DNA of 64,000 bases, from contig JAJEKV010000083.1 in assembly GCA_021234155.1 (NCBI GenBank), positions 3,810,573-3,874,572 on the forward strand. The letters run 5' to 3'. Positions 45,670-55,739 of the stretch are shown piece after piece. This DNA is from Isoetes taiwanensis (taxonomy: Eukaryota > Streptophyta > Lycopodiopsida > Isoetales > Isoetaceae). How positions within the stretch are numbered: the stretch's first letter is position 1; every line of letters begins with the position of its first letter. The notes under the pieces were generated by a model that saw only the letters and a program-made list of their open reading frames with translations, did not search any database and was not told the origin of the DNA. The translations under genes were made by a program, and so were the position numbers.

Positions 45670-48423
45670 TTATGCCTGATTATTGGTATTGGGAAGAGTT
45701 CCATGGGTGAGATGATCATGAACCGTTTTAAACAGGGAGCAGTGAGCAGGACGATGGTGGATGTAAATGCCTCCCAAGTTATTGAGCTTGATATATTCTG
45801 CTTTCTCTTTGATAGACCGAGCATTATCATAAAAACAAATCAGCTTTCTCTCTGAATGATAAGCATATGATGCTTTAGCCTCGTCGTCCCACCTTTCCTC
45901 GAATCCATGGCCGACCAATTCGCTGTGACAAAGGCCCGTCATGTTATCCGGCAGGCCTGGTTTTGCAGGCTGGCCAATCTCATCAGCATTGGAAAATCCC
46001 AAAGCATAATCTCCAACGCCTAAAAAGAGTTTAGAGGATTCAACCCCTCTAGATGTGTAGTATTTAACAGCTTCATCAAAACTGGTATCTTGATGGGAAC
46101 TTGAATACAAATTATATCTATGGCTAGCTGATTCCTCGCCTGGGCTAAAATGGTGAGCTGTTTCTCCGCCTGGGCTAGGATCGTAGTAGTACAACTGGAT
46201 TTGATCAATTAGATCGGAAGTCCTTTTGTCGATTGGGCATTTGTTTTTTGTTGGTTTTCTAGAAGCAGTAATACCAATTACAAAAGGTCGAGGTAATACA
46301 GATCGCAGCTGCTCTAGCACAAGTACAAAGTTTTTTGCATCTTCATGTCTAACGCTATTGCCAGTCTTGCCATAATTCACCCCATCGTTGCTCCAAAACG
46401 TCCAGTCAATTGCAAGCCCATTGAAAATTGGATATGCTCTGCACAATTCTAACACAGAGTTGATAAACCTAGTGCGATTTTCATCCGTGGAGAATGCATC
46501 TGAAAAGTTATTTGAATTGTTCCATCCTCCTATAGAAAAGGAGATATTAAGCTTCTTCCCTTGATCTACAACTAGCTTTTTGAACTGTCCAAAAATTCCC
46601 AAATCCTGCTGAAGATTTCCAGACAAATGGTTTTGAGGTTCAATGCCTGTATCAAAAAAAGGGTTGCCAAGACTAGCAAAAGGCTGCTTGAATTTTATCT
46701 GCCCAGAGGATTCAATACTCAGACCACACAATTCAATGTCGACCAGACTATCTATGGGTAAATGTCGAACTCCGTCCCAAAAAAACCTTCCCCAAAAACA
46801 GTAAATTGCTCTTTTTCCTGTGGGGGTCTTATTAAAGATCGGAGGCATCACTTTCTGACATTCTTCACCAAGTGTTTCTGTGTACTTTCTGAAATTTAAC
46901 AGTACTCTCTCATCAATGTAACTTGGCATTTCATCTTGTCTGATCAAAATGCTTTCCTTAAAATTCCATAAATGGCCACAAATTTCCTCAAAGCTAGAAC
47001 GTTTATTCTTGTCTAGTTGTAGGCAATTAGATATGATCGTGTAGAGAGGGATAGGGATGCCTTTAAGACAAGAAGGCATTTGGCCGTTCTTCAAACCTTC
47101 CTGCATATCTGAGTTGGGGGGTTCTCCAGTAAGGATCTCCATGCAGACAAGGCCATAGCTAAACACGTCAATCTTCCTAGAGTAGTTGTCTTCATCTGCC
47201 ATCTCAGGGGCCATGTACAATTTTGTACCTCTCATTTTTGTGTTGTCATCTTTGGTTTTAAAGTCTGCTTTACTTATACCAAAATCAGATAATTTGACAG
47301 TCAAACTTCCATCCTCTTTATACTCCTTTATTAAGATATTTGAGGTCTTTACATCTCTGTGAATCACATCACCTTTATGTAAATCCCTCATTCCCTTGGC
47401 AATTTGAAGCATGAGATCTGTTGATTCATAGAGGGAAAATGGAGGGGTCGCTTTCTTTTTATTCTGCTCTATAAGCTTTTGTAAATCCATGTCCATAAGC
47501 TCCATAACAAGGGTCTTCCTGATGCCACTACCACTGTGCCCAAAAATCTGTACTATGTGGGAGTAATTTGTGCTCATCAACTTCATAAATATTTTAAGTT
47601 CATATGCAAAGTGTGGATCGCGGAAGAACTCTTTTACAGCTACTGGTTGTTCACACCAATGTGCTTTCCTCACAACTCCATAAGTGCCCATTCCCAAAGG
47701 TGTATCTGGTATTAAAACACTATCCGCAATGCTAACTTGATGCATGCGTCCCTCCAACAGTCCAATCAAGCCAGAAAGATTATAACGTTTGGAAAGACTA
47801 TTATTCCTTGTCTCCCATGGCTTATTAAACCAGCTAGAACTACGAGTAAGTGCATTCCTGTGCTCCTTTAGGTCCTTTATAAGTGCATTTCTGTCTTGTT
47901 TATGAGCTGATGTAAGGGCATTTTGCAGCATGCTACAATCTAACTCTACTTTATCGAGGAGTTGCTTAATAAGTTCCTCTTTATCTGGATTATGATCTGG
48001 GTCAAACTTCACAATACGTTCTATCATCCTATTCATCATTTGACAATATCTTTTTACATCATCAACGATTTCACAAAACTCACCTGCATTGCCAAGAATG
48101 ATAACTGATTTTGCATAGTCTTCCTTTTCACATTGCTCAAGCAGTCGTTTACCCCTTTTCACAACGCCAAGCAGCTTTTCCCCTACTGCTGCTGCAGACT
48201 TTGTATTTACTTCTTCTCCAAATCCACCAATCCACCATAGTTGCACATATTGTGCTGTACAATCTATAAGGAATTTCATAACAGCACATTTATTTTCATT
48301 AAAAAGTTTGCTGCTGCTAGATTTCTTGCTGCTGAATGTTTTACTCTTTTCGTGATAGAGAGCAAGGATATCAGTACAGAGAGCAAGGATATCAGTAGCC
48401 CAATTAGCTTGGATCTGCTCCAT
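45670..48423 (-). CDS. Serine/threonine kinase fused to a C-terminal GH18 chitinase-like domain (917 aa, intronless)
   Basis: One uninterrupted ATG-to-TAA frame. Residues 1-230 are predicted helical and charged (LLEQCEKEDYAK, VDDVKRYCQMMNRMIE), loosely like the N-terminal bundle of plant MLKL-type kinases. Residues 240-490 are a full TKL-like kinase: GMGTYG loop 244-249, Lys264 in VAVKEF, Glu275, HRDVKTSN at 355-362, DFG 380-382, APE 405-407. Residues 538-900 are a GH18 fold: the start YCFWGRFFWDG, the SIGG motif at 630-633, and FNGLAIDWTF at 667-676 where active chitinases have DGxDxDxE. The catalytic Glu is Thr675 and two Asp positions are Asn668 and Ala671, so hydrolysis is unlikely. No signal peptide or membrane helix is seen, so it probably acts in the cytoplasm. 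The role is unknown; sensing or defence is inference. Confidence 0.88.
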   Translation of the reverse strand: MEQIQANWATDILALCTDILALYHEKSKTFSSKKSSSSKLFNENKCAVMKFLIDCTAQYVQLWWIGGFGEEVNTKSAAAVGEKLLGVVKRGKRLLEQCEKEDYAKSVIILGNAGEFCEIVDDVKRYCQMMNRMIERIVKFDPDHNPDKEELIKQLLDKVELDCSMLQNALTSAHKQDRNALIKDLKEHRNALTRSSSWFNKPWETRNNSLSKRYNLSGLIGLLEGRMHQVSIADSVLIPDTPLGMGTYGVVRKAHWCEQPVAVKEFFRDPHFAYELKIFMKLMSTNYSHIVQIFGHSGSGIRKTLVMELMDMDLQKLIEQNKKKATPPFSLYESTDLMLQIAKGMRDLHKGDVIHRDVKTSNILIKEYKEDGSLTVKLSDFGISKADFKTKDDNTKMRGTKLYMAPEMADEDNYSRKIDVFSYGLVCMEILTGEPPNSDMQEGLKNGQMPSCLKGIPIPLYTIISNCLQLDKNKRSSFEEICGHLWNFKESILIRQDEMPSYIDERVLLNFRKYTETLGEECQKVMPPIFNKTPTGKRAIYCFWGRFFWDGVRHLPIDSLVDIELCGLSIESSGQIKFKQPFASLGNPFFDTGIEPQNHLSGNLQQDLGIFGQFKKLVVDQGKKLNISFSIGGWNNSNNFSDAFSTDENRTRFINSVLELCRAYPIFNGLAIDWTFWSNDGVNYGKTGNSVRHEDAKNFVLVLEQLRSVLPRPFVIGITASRKPTKNKCPIDKRTSDLIDQIQLYYYDPSPGGETAHHFSPGEESASHRYNLYSSSHQDTSFDEAVKYYTSRGVESSKLFLGVGDYALGFSNADEIGQPAKPGLPDNMTGLCHSELVGHGFEERWDDEAKASYAYHSERKLICFYDNARSIKEKAEYIKLNNLGGIYIHHRPAHCSLFKTVHDHLTHGTLPNTNNQA
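48356..48400 (-). repeat. 21-bp tandem duplication within the kinase-GH18 N-terminus
   Basis: GAGAGCAAGGATATCAGTA occurs twice in a row, giving the repeated peptide TDILALCTDILALY near residues 10-23. It is in frame, so it lengthens the first helix by seven residues. Confidence 0.75.
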
Positions 48424-48570
48424 TGATGTAAACTTCCTTGAAATGATAAGCTGCTAAGTAGTAAGTAAGCTTTAACAAGAAGCAAACAATAAATGGGCGA
48501 TTCACAGGCGATAATGATGGACCACGCTAGAGCTGAGGCTAAACACGGCAAATTATCAGTTGGCCCTTAA
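48424..48570 (-). promoter_or_regulatory. Immediate upstream region of the kinase-GH18 gene
   Basis: The 150 bp before the ATG hold a weak TATA-like CCATTTATTG (about 48,487-48,496, minus strand). The tandem repeat array begins just beyond it, so any distal promoter would lie in the array. Confidence 0.3.
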
Positions 48571-48609
48571 GTTATTGTCCCTTGAAAAGTAACGACAGTT
48601 TGCATAAAC

Positions 48610-50120
48610 GTCTGGGTCCCGGCAACGACCAATAAAGGCTCTCAACTGGGTTATGTTAACGTACGTCAAAGCAAGTATTCATAAATCCACATGCAGCCTG
48701 TATTGTAGCTTGGGTGGGGTAAAATTTAAGCTAGGCGGAAGGAGCCTATTAAAATCCAGATTTCATCCGGAAAAATGTAACAAAAACCCATAGATTTTTT
48801 TTCCGGTCGAACATTCTTGATTTCAACAAGCACGATGCTAGATTTTTTTTCCGGTCGAACATTCTTGATTTCAACAAGCACGATGCTAGTGTTCCTAGGA
48901 ATTCGGCATACACTGATTGTAGCATGACATGTAAACCACCGGGCAAGTATTCTTAAATGCACATGCAATCTGTATTAATTAACTTCATATAAGCCACCAA
49001 GCAAGTATTTATAAATGCACATGGAGCGTGTATATACAGGCAACGACCAATAAAGGCTGTCAACTGGGTTATGTTAATGTACGTCAAAGCAAGTATTCAT
49101 AAATCCACATACAGCCTGTATTGTAGCTTGGGTGGGACAAACTCTAAAAACCTAACAAGTATATTTCCTGTAAAATTTAAACTAGGCAGGCGGAAGGAGC
49201 CCATCAAAATCCAGATTTCATCCGGAAAAATGTAACAAAAACCCATAGCTTTTTTTTTCCGGTCGAAAATTCTTGATTTCAACAAGCAGGATGCTAGTGT
49301 TCCTAGGAATTCGGCATACACTGATTGTAGCATGACATGTAAACCACCGAGCAAGTATTCTTAAATGCACATGCAATTTGTATTCATTAACATCATATAA
49401 GCCACCAAGCAAGTATTTATAAATGCACATGGAGCGTGTATATACAGGCAACGAACAATAAAGGCTGTCAACTGGGTTATGTTAATGTACGTCAAAGCAA
49501 GTATTCATAAATCCACATGCAACCTGCATTGTAGCTTGGGTGGGACAAACTCTAAAAACCTAACAAGTATATTTCCTGTAAAATTTAAGCTAGGCAGAAG
49601 GAGCCTATTAAAATCCAGATTTCATCCGGAAAAATGTAATAAAACACATAGATTTTTTTTTTCCGGTCGAAAATTCTTGATTTCAACAAGCAGGATGCTA
49701 GTGTTCCTCTGATTGTAGCATGACATGTAAACCACCGAGCAAGTATTCTTAAATGCACATGCAATCTGTATTAATTAACTTCATATAAGCCACCAAGCAA
49801 GTATTTATAAATGCACATGGAGCGTGTATACAGGCAACGACCAATAAAGGCTGTCAACTGGGTTATGTTAATGTACGTCAAAGCAAGTATTCATAAATCC
49901 ACATGCAGCCTGTATTGTAGCTTGGGTGGGACAAACTCTAAAAACCTAACAAGTATATTTCCTGTAAAATTTAAGCTAGGCAGGCAGAAGGAGCCTATTA
50001 AAATCCAGATTTCATCCGAAAAAATGTAACAAAAACCCATAGATTTTTTTTCGGTCGAAAATTCTTGATTTCTAGCAAGCCAGATGCTAGTGTTCCTAGG
50101 AATTCGGCATACACTGATTT
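48610..50120. repeat. Four-copy tandem array upstream of the kinase-GH18 gene
   Basis: The landmark GGCAACGACCAATAAAGGCT (one copy has GAACAA) recurs at about 48,618, 49,038, 49,447 and 49,832, giving periods of about 420, 409 and 385 bp. Each unit also has AGCAAGTATTCATAAATCC, AAAATCCAGATTTCATCCGG, a run of T before CCGGTCGA and GCATACACTGATTGTAGC. The copies are highly similar. Small open frames inside are shadows repeated with the unit. Confidence 0.9.
48791..48888. repeat. 48-bp duplication nested in the first array unit
   Basis: The block from the T-run through CCGGTCGAACATTCTTGATT to CACGATGCTA occurs twice head to tail only in this unit. It explains part of the length difference between units. 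Confidence 0.85.
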
Positions 50121-53100
50121 ACACATGCTCTTAGCCGGTGGGTCTTTTGGTCTAGTTGATCATAGCCATCCATTCTACCCCTATGATAGGGCAGAATTGG
50201 CTAATGTCCCATTCACATGCGCACAAATGAAATAAAGACGGTTGTAAGTGGGCATCACATCTACACAGCACTGCAAGATTTCAAGTAGCACTGCAAATTT
50301 GCAAGCCGCCTCGCGTAGACCTATGCACCGCTTGTCACGCCTACCTTTGTCACTGCTGCAAATTTTTGGGCTCATGTGAATCCTATATAAGTCTTTCGGA
50401 TTTGAGCTGACAAGCTGCGATGCCTTGAGAAACAAGTTGCCTTGCCTTGGTTTTAGCTTCGACTAGTGATAAACTAGGTGGGGGGAGCTTCGTATATCTC
50501 AAGCAGGATGTGGTTAATGTGGCCAAAACATTTGTGGTTAATGTGGCCAGGCCACAATAACTATTGGTTAATCGGGCCATCCGATATCAGTCAGGTAGTT
50601 AATAGAGCACAAAAAGTAGTTAATGTGGCAAAAAAATCAGGCTTTAAACTCCGCGGTGGAGGATATAAATTTCAATCAACTGCTTCTTTCTGCTTCATGG
50701 ACGGTTTGATTTGCTCTAAAACCCATGCCAATCTGCTCCTTTTATGCTACATTGGTGAAGGGAGGAAGAGACTTGAGGCAAAATGGAGCCAGGTCAACCA
50801 AAAAATACGCAAGAACAGTTGGTGCTATTAAACTAGGCTGGTCTATTTAAAAAAAAATGGTTAATTAATTGCAAGATATGTGGTTATTTTTGTCTAATAT
50901 GTAGGGGTGAGATAAAAAAGGTTAGAAGAATTTATACCTCTTGACATAGATAAGTGTACATAAGGTTTGACAACGAGAGTCCAAACCACCAATATCAATT
51001 GCAGGTTGCAACCACTTATTCCATTTGGAGAAGAAATTTATGAACATACGTACTAGTTACAATGCCCCGCGTTGCTGGACATCATGTGAGAACTTGTAAA
51101 TGTTGGAAACCAGTAAGTGTAAATGCTAGGCATCGTGTGACGACCTGTAAATGTTGGAGGTCTATACATATCGATGGGCATTCCTATTTATAATATCCGG
51201 AGAAGGGGCATTATGTGCGTATATCATAAGAATTTCTAATTGATGTTGTGACACTGTCTATATAGACTGTCTAAGAATTTGTTTATTTGTGATGCTATCT
51301 ATATAGAATGTCTACAATGGGAATGTCTTAGAATTTTATTTAGTTGTGACCTATCTATATAGAATATCTTAGCCATTGAATGTGTCTTGGTGTTGTGTTC
51401 AATTTAGTGGCATATAATCCTCTTTTTGTTATCCACTTTTACTCCATTATTGCGATGTCACACTAGAGATCCTAATCGTTAAATGGAATGAGATGGGATT
51501 GAAAGCCAAGTTTGGCATTCATTTCAATTCAATTGCCCTATCATAAATAAAGGGTTTTTATTGTCCATTTGTTGCTTTTCTTTTGAACAATCATGTGGCC
51601 CATAATGATCCTTTTCTATTTGCTTTTGCTTTCTTAAAGCACTATTTCATTACCTGTGGACTTTGCTTTGGTCCATTTTAATCCTAAATTACCACCATAT
51701 AGTTATAATATGCGGTTTGAAGTTGAGGAATTTTTGTGGCTAATGGCAGTTACAAACTTGCTTTGTTTGGCCACACCAAATTGGGCGATTGCCCAACCTA
51801 ATAGGTGTGCGGAGCCCTGGCAGGACGAAAACAAAGTTCCAAAAATTAATTGAAGAGAAGCGGGCAAAAAAGGTTAATGTCATTGAAGAAACGGCCAGGT
51901 TTTGGCACACAGTCATACGACATTCATACATTTAAACAATCAAACGGGCGCCCACCTAATTTGATGCAAATATTACAAAATAAATACAGGCTTAAGAACT
52001 GAAATTGGGCGAACGCCAATTTTTAAGTTCACTTCATAAACAAGGTTTCATGGCTTGGGCTGCACTTCCTTAGACTGCACCTCCGGATTACTTTTCACTT
52101 GCGCACTATTCAGGGCAGCATCCATTTTTTCTACGAACTCTGTTGAATTCAACGATGTGTTCTCACTCCTCCCGTTCTTTTGGGTTGTCTTCTTTATATT
52201 CCCCTTTGTCCTCGCCTCCCTCTTTTTGTTCCTCCCCGTTAGTCTCTTTGTCGAACGTGTTTCCCTCCTGTCCCTCGTTAAAGTTCCTATCTTGCGAGCG
52301 TGACAACCAGAACCATTGGTCCACCTTCAACAAACAACTAGAATCTAGTGCTCGCTTCAAACACATCCTACATCGAGACAACATCATGGCCCGTAAGAGC
52401 ATTGATATTGTCCTTCTTTTTCCCAAAAGCCTCGATCTCTTTCAACCCAATTCCAGAGACACCAAAAATGCTCCATAAGGCTGCCTCTACTTTGCTGGAG
52501 AGCAGATTGCAAGCTTCCCAATTCCTCCACTGAGTAGGGATGTGGTCGGGGTTTTGGCTAGTCTGTACAAGAGGTATACGATGTTTGAACTAAGGGGTAT
52601 ACGATGTTTAGAGCTTGTTTAAGGTCCATACTAGAAGATATAAACAAGGTAGTTACTTCAAGAATGCTAAAGATACAACCAAGAAATTTATTCCCAACTG
52701 CAACGAGAAGGAAGATAATGTCATCAAGTGAAGCAAACATGTGGGCTTTGGCAGGGAGGAGGCCAAGATAAAATAGAATTGATGATTCAATCAAGTGTTA
52801 GGTTCATAAATTTTGGCATGAGTCGCCAAAGGTTAGAGATATCATGAAGAGGAGAACACAAGCGATACAATACCTTGACATCTCATATGCCTTCTTTTGT
52901 AATTAAATCTATTCTCATTTGAGATTATATTCCCCTCTAAAATTATTTCATGACTTTCTTCTGTACATTCTAATGCAGTTTTCCTAGTGACCTATTAATG
53001 AATGCACATGGTTTCCATGAAATGTATTGCATCTCAATGTTTGTTACATTGTTTACATGGTAGCAGGAATCTTGCAGTCATATGATATTAGGTACTTTTT

Positions 53101-53500
53101 AGATGTAAATCCCTTTACATTTACATATCTATCTAGCTGCACTTACAAGTACTTGAATATTAGATTTACATTCGTCTATATTTAAATATGTAGCATTATA
53201 ACAGGGGTTTTTTTTGTGATTTTATACGCTTTTTGGCATGGTTTTCATATGATTTCATGGGCGTATTGCACGAGGCATACTAATCAATATATCTAGAGTG
53301 CACTCCGCATTTTTATTGTCGAAATTCCATATCCCCAATAGTTTACCCCTTTTTATTTTTATTCCTCTATTTCTTTTTAATAAGCCATACATGAATCATC
53401 GAGATGTTTCATTTTAGGGTTATTCTAGGGTTAGCTGAAGCATTCTCTGTCTCAGGTATGCAGGTGCTATGGGTTCGAGGTTCTGTGTGTTTTCTTGGTT
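50121..53500. other. No intact gene recognised
   Basis: AT-rich. Short direct repeats around CTATATAGA lie at 51,255-51,370. On the minus strand at 52.06-52.54 kb, open pieces such as EACNLLSSKVEAALWSIFG and DNINALTGHD look like decayed coding sequence of unknown family, broken by stops. A short C/T-rich run lies at 52.15-52.25 kb. Confidence 0.4.
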
Positions 53501-53519
53501 CTGTTTTCCGTGTGTTCTT

Positions 53520-53990
53520 GGGGAGAAAATTTGTGTTGGTTCACGGATCCGACCATGGCGCCTGGTGCTGGTACAAGCTCATTGATCGGCTACAACGCCA
53601 AGGCCACACCGCCATAGCGTAGATCTATATGGTTCCGGTGTTCATCAAGGCCATACATTTCATCATTCCTTTTGTGGCTGTTCTTTCTTCCTAAACCTAG
53701 GTTTCATTGCTGATTAGGTCATATTAATTAGTCACAGTATGGGCGGGTTAGCAGCGACCAAGGTCATGGAGCTTTTTCCTCAAAAATTGCTGCCTCTGTT
53801 TTTATCTGCTCTACAATGCTTCGTTCTGGAAACTACCAAACACTGGAAACAAAGTTTGCATGACAGGGTCCAATAATGGTGGTTGTTGGAGAAAACTATA
53901 CTGGGTCTGGGGCCAGATCTATATATATGAATTTCTCTTTTTTTCTGCTTCCTTCTCAACGAGTCCGAAATGTCTGACACAGCCCCGTGA
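53520..53990 (+). pseudogene. Methylesterase-like (MES, alpha/beta hydrolase) gene relic
   Basis: The plus strand shows the start of a plant MES/hydroxynitrile-lyase-type hydrolase: KFVLVHGSDHGAWCWYKLI, then QRQGHTAIA. It continues as DLYGSGVHQ in another frame. After a possible acceptor the nucleophile region follows: VILISHSMGGLAATKVMEL, then FPQKIAASVFI (Ser in SHSMGG). In the family these enzymes demethylate hormone esters such as methyl salicylate or methyl jasmonate. The segment between DLYG and VILI is shortened. The frame shifts after GHTAIA, a stop follows ETKFA, and the catalytic Asp and His parts are not seen. It is a host-gene relic unless unusual splicing rescues it. Confidence 0.65.
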
Positions 53991-54289
53991 GTATGCTATG
54001 CTGCCATTTTTGCTTGTATTTTCTTTCAGTTGTAGGATCTAGATATTTAACACTTGGATTTCTTGCAGGCCTCTCTGGAATTACGATTGCGTTCGGGTAA
54101 AGCGTGACTATCTTTGTTGACATGTGTCGAGGGACTGTGCGGTTTCAAAGGAGGAAGAATACCCATGGTTTATACCTTGTTGTCTTCACCCCGAGAATTT
54201 CACCGCTGAGTTTTGCAAGTTGAATGAAGGATTTTAACGTTCGATTTTGAAGCATAAGATAAGATTTGTTGAATTACATGCGGATATGG

Positions 54290-54820
54290 AGAGCTAGCAT
54301 AGTGGAATGCATTGCCATGGCGATCTTTGTGTTTGGCAAAGATCACAAGCATATTTGTGGGCATAGAGCGATTACCGCACGGCTCATCCCTAGCAAAGAA
54401 TAAGCATCCTGCATTTTTTCATGATTGCATTCTTGATCATGGCGGCGGTCCGGCGAGGAGGAGGCCATCTTAATCCTTGCATCACAACATTGATAATGTT
54501 GGCTGGCCGCGCGACTCCGGCCCAGGTCATCCTCCTCATAATAGGCCAATTCATAGGCTCGGTTCTGGGATCTCTATCCATCAAAGCCATAGCTCCAGAT
54601 CTAGCTCATAATCGTCTTCTTGGGGGTTGCATAATCAACACCCCTCTCTGCAGTAGATGCCCCATTTCAATTCCGACCTCTCTGGCCAAGGATTTGGGTT
54701 TCATAATAGCTAGGCTCCTTTCTACTTTTCTCACATTTCAATTTCTGCATCCTTTCACTTACTGCCCCATTTATTGCACCTATAGTAGTACCAATGGTTT
54801 GAGGAATGCTAGTATTTGAG
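54290..54820 (+). pseudogene. XIP-like aquaporin (MIP family) gene relic
   Basis: The plus strand has a recognisable N-terminal half of a membrane-intrinsic protein. An IVECIAMAIFVFG first helix (about 54,309) is followed by a second helix and the half-helix motif GGHLNPCIT (NPC in place of NPA). Helix three comes next (QVILLIIGQFIGSVLGSLS), then NRLLGGCII. The LGGC motif in loop C points to the uncharacterised X intrinsic proteins. After about 54,640 the similarity fades and the second NPA is not found. A frame change separates the first helix from the second. The family conducts water and small solutes; this copy looks dead. It lies 0.3 kb behind the methylesterase relic on the same strand. 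Confidence 0.55.
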
Positions 54821-55735
54821 GTTCATTTTTTTACTTAAAAGCAGCAACTAGTCTTTTTATTGTTGTCAATGATGCAACTAGTTTTTAAGTGTTTGTGGTC
54901 TTTAGTGTACGTTAATAAATCTTTTCTTCGGTTCCTACCTAGTCTCATAGTTCTCTTTTTATTTTGTATTAAAAGACAGGAGACTAGCTTGTGTCTTTTC
55001 TACCATTATAAATGGTTGCCTAACCCAAAGCTATATGCATGTATGGATGTATGCAACTTGGAGAACGAGGATTTAACTGTTTGCTCATTATTAATAAATT
55101 CTATTATTACATGCTACCTCAGGTATTAATATTGGTATTGGTATAATATTATATGTCTAATTCTATGCAATGTTTTCGTTTCTATAATTTGAGCACCTCT
55201 AGTTTGTTAGATTTGTGAGGCTATGATATACCATCCATCATTAGAGTATTAGGTAATGTCTTAGGTAATGTCTATATGTACACCCCTACACTATCCTTAG
55301 GACCCCGAAGGGGCCAAAAAAATTTTTAGTTAACACAAACCATTAACACACAACTAATATTATTAACATAAACCATTGCATTTGACACATTTAAATTAAA
55401 ATCCCCCTTAAACCCCCTTTGGTTTGGGTGCATATTCACACGAGGGGTTACGTAGGGCAACGAGAGCACATTAGATGTACATTGGACGTACATTTTATCT
55501 ACATCTACCTTATATATACACTAAAAATAGTAGTGGAATAGTTGGATGTACATCCGGTATACATTTCACGTACATCAAATGTACATATGTATAGAGTGTT
55601 ATTAGTACATTGGATGCATCTGGTCATTAGTTGCTACCATCTGGTTGCCAACAATCTAAAGTTTGTGTTATTGCAGTTTGAGCTTTATCTCAATAGTTTT
55701 ATCAAACTCCTAATACCAAAGTTTGTCTTCGACGG
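54821..55735. other. No gene recognised
   Basis: AT-rich sequence with short open frames only. A run of related ACATTGGATGTACAT-like motifs (GTACAT words, about 55,470-55,620) gives weak local periodicity. Confidence 0.45.
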
Positions 55736-55739
55736 TTCG

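Noticed and set aside
48726-50029. Several similar open frames of 65-85 codons
   Set aside because: They recur because the DNA unit recurs; they lie in both strands and several frames and match nothing.
48610-50120. Possible CRISPR-like array
   Set aside because: The period is about 400 bp with near-identical full-length units and no short repeat/spacer pattern; the genome is eukaryotic.
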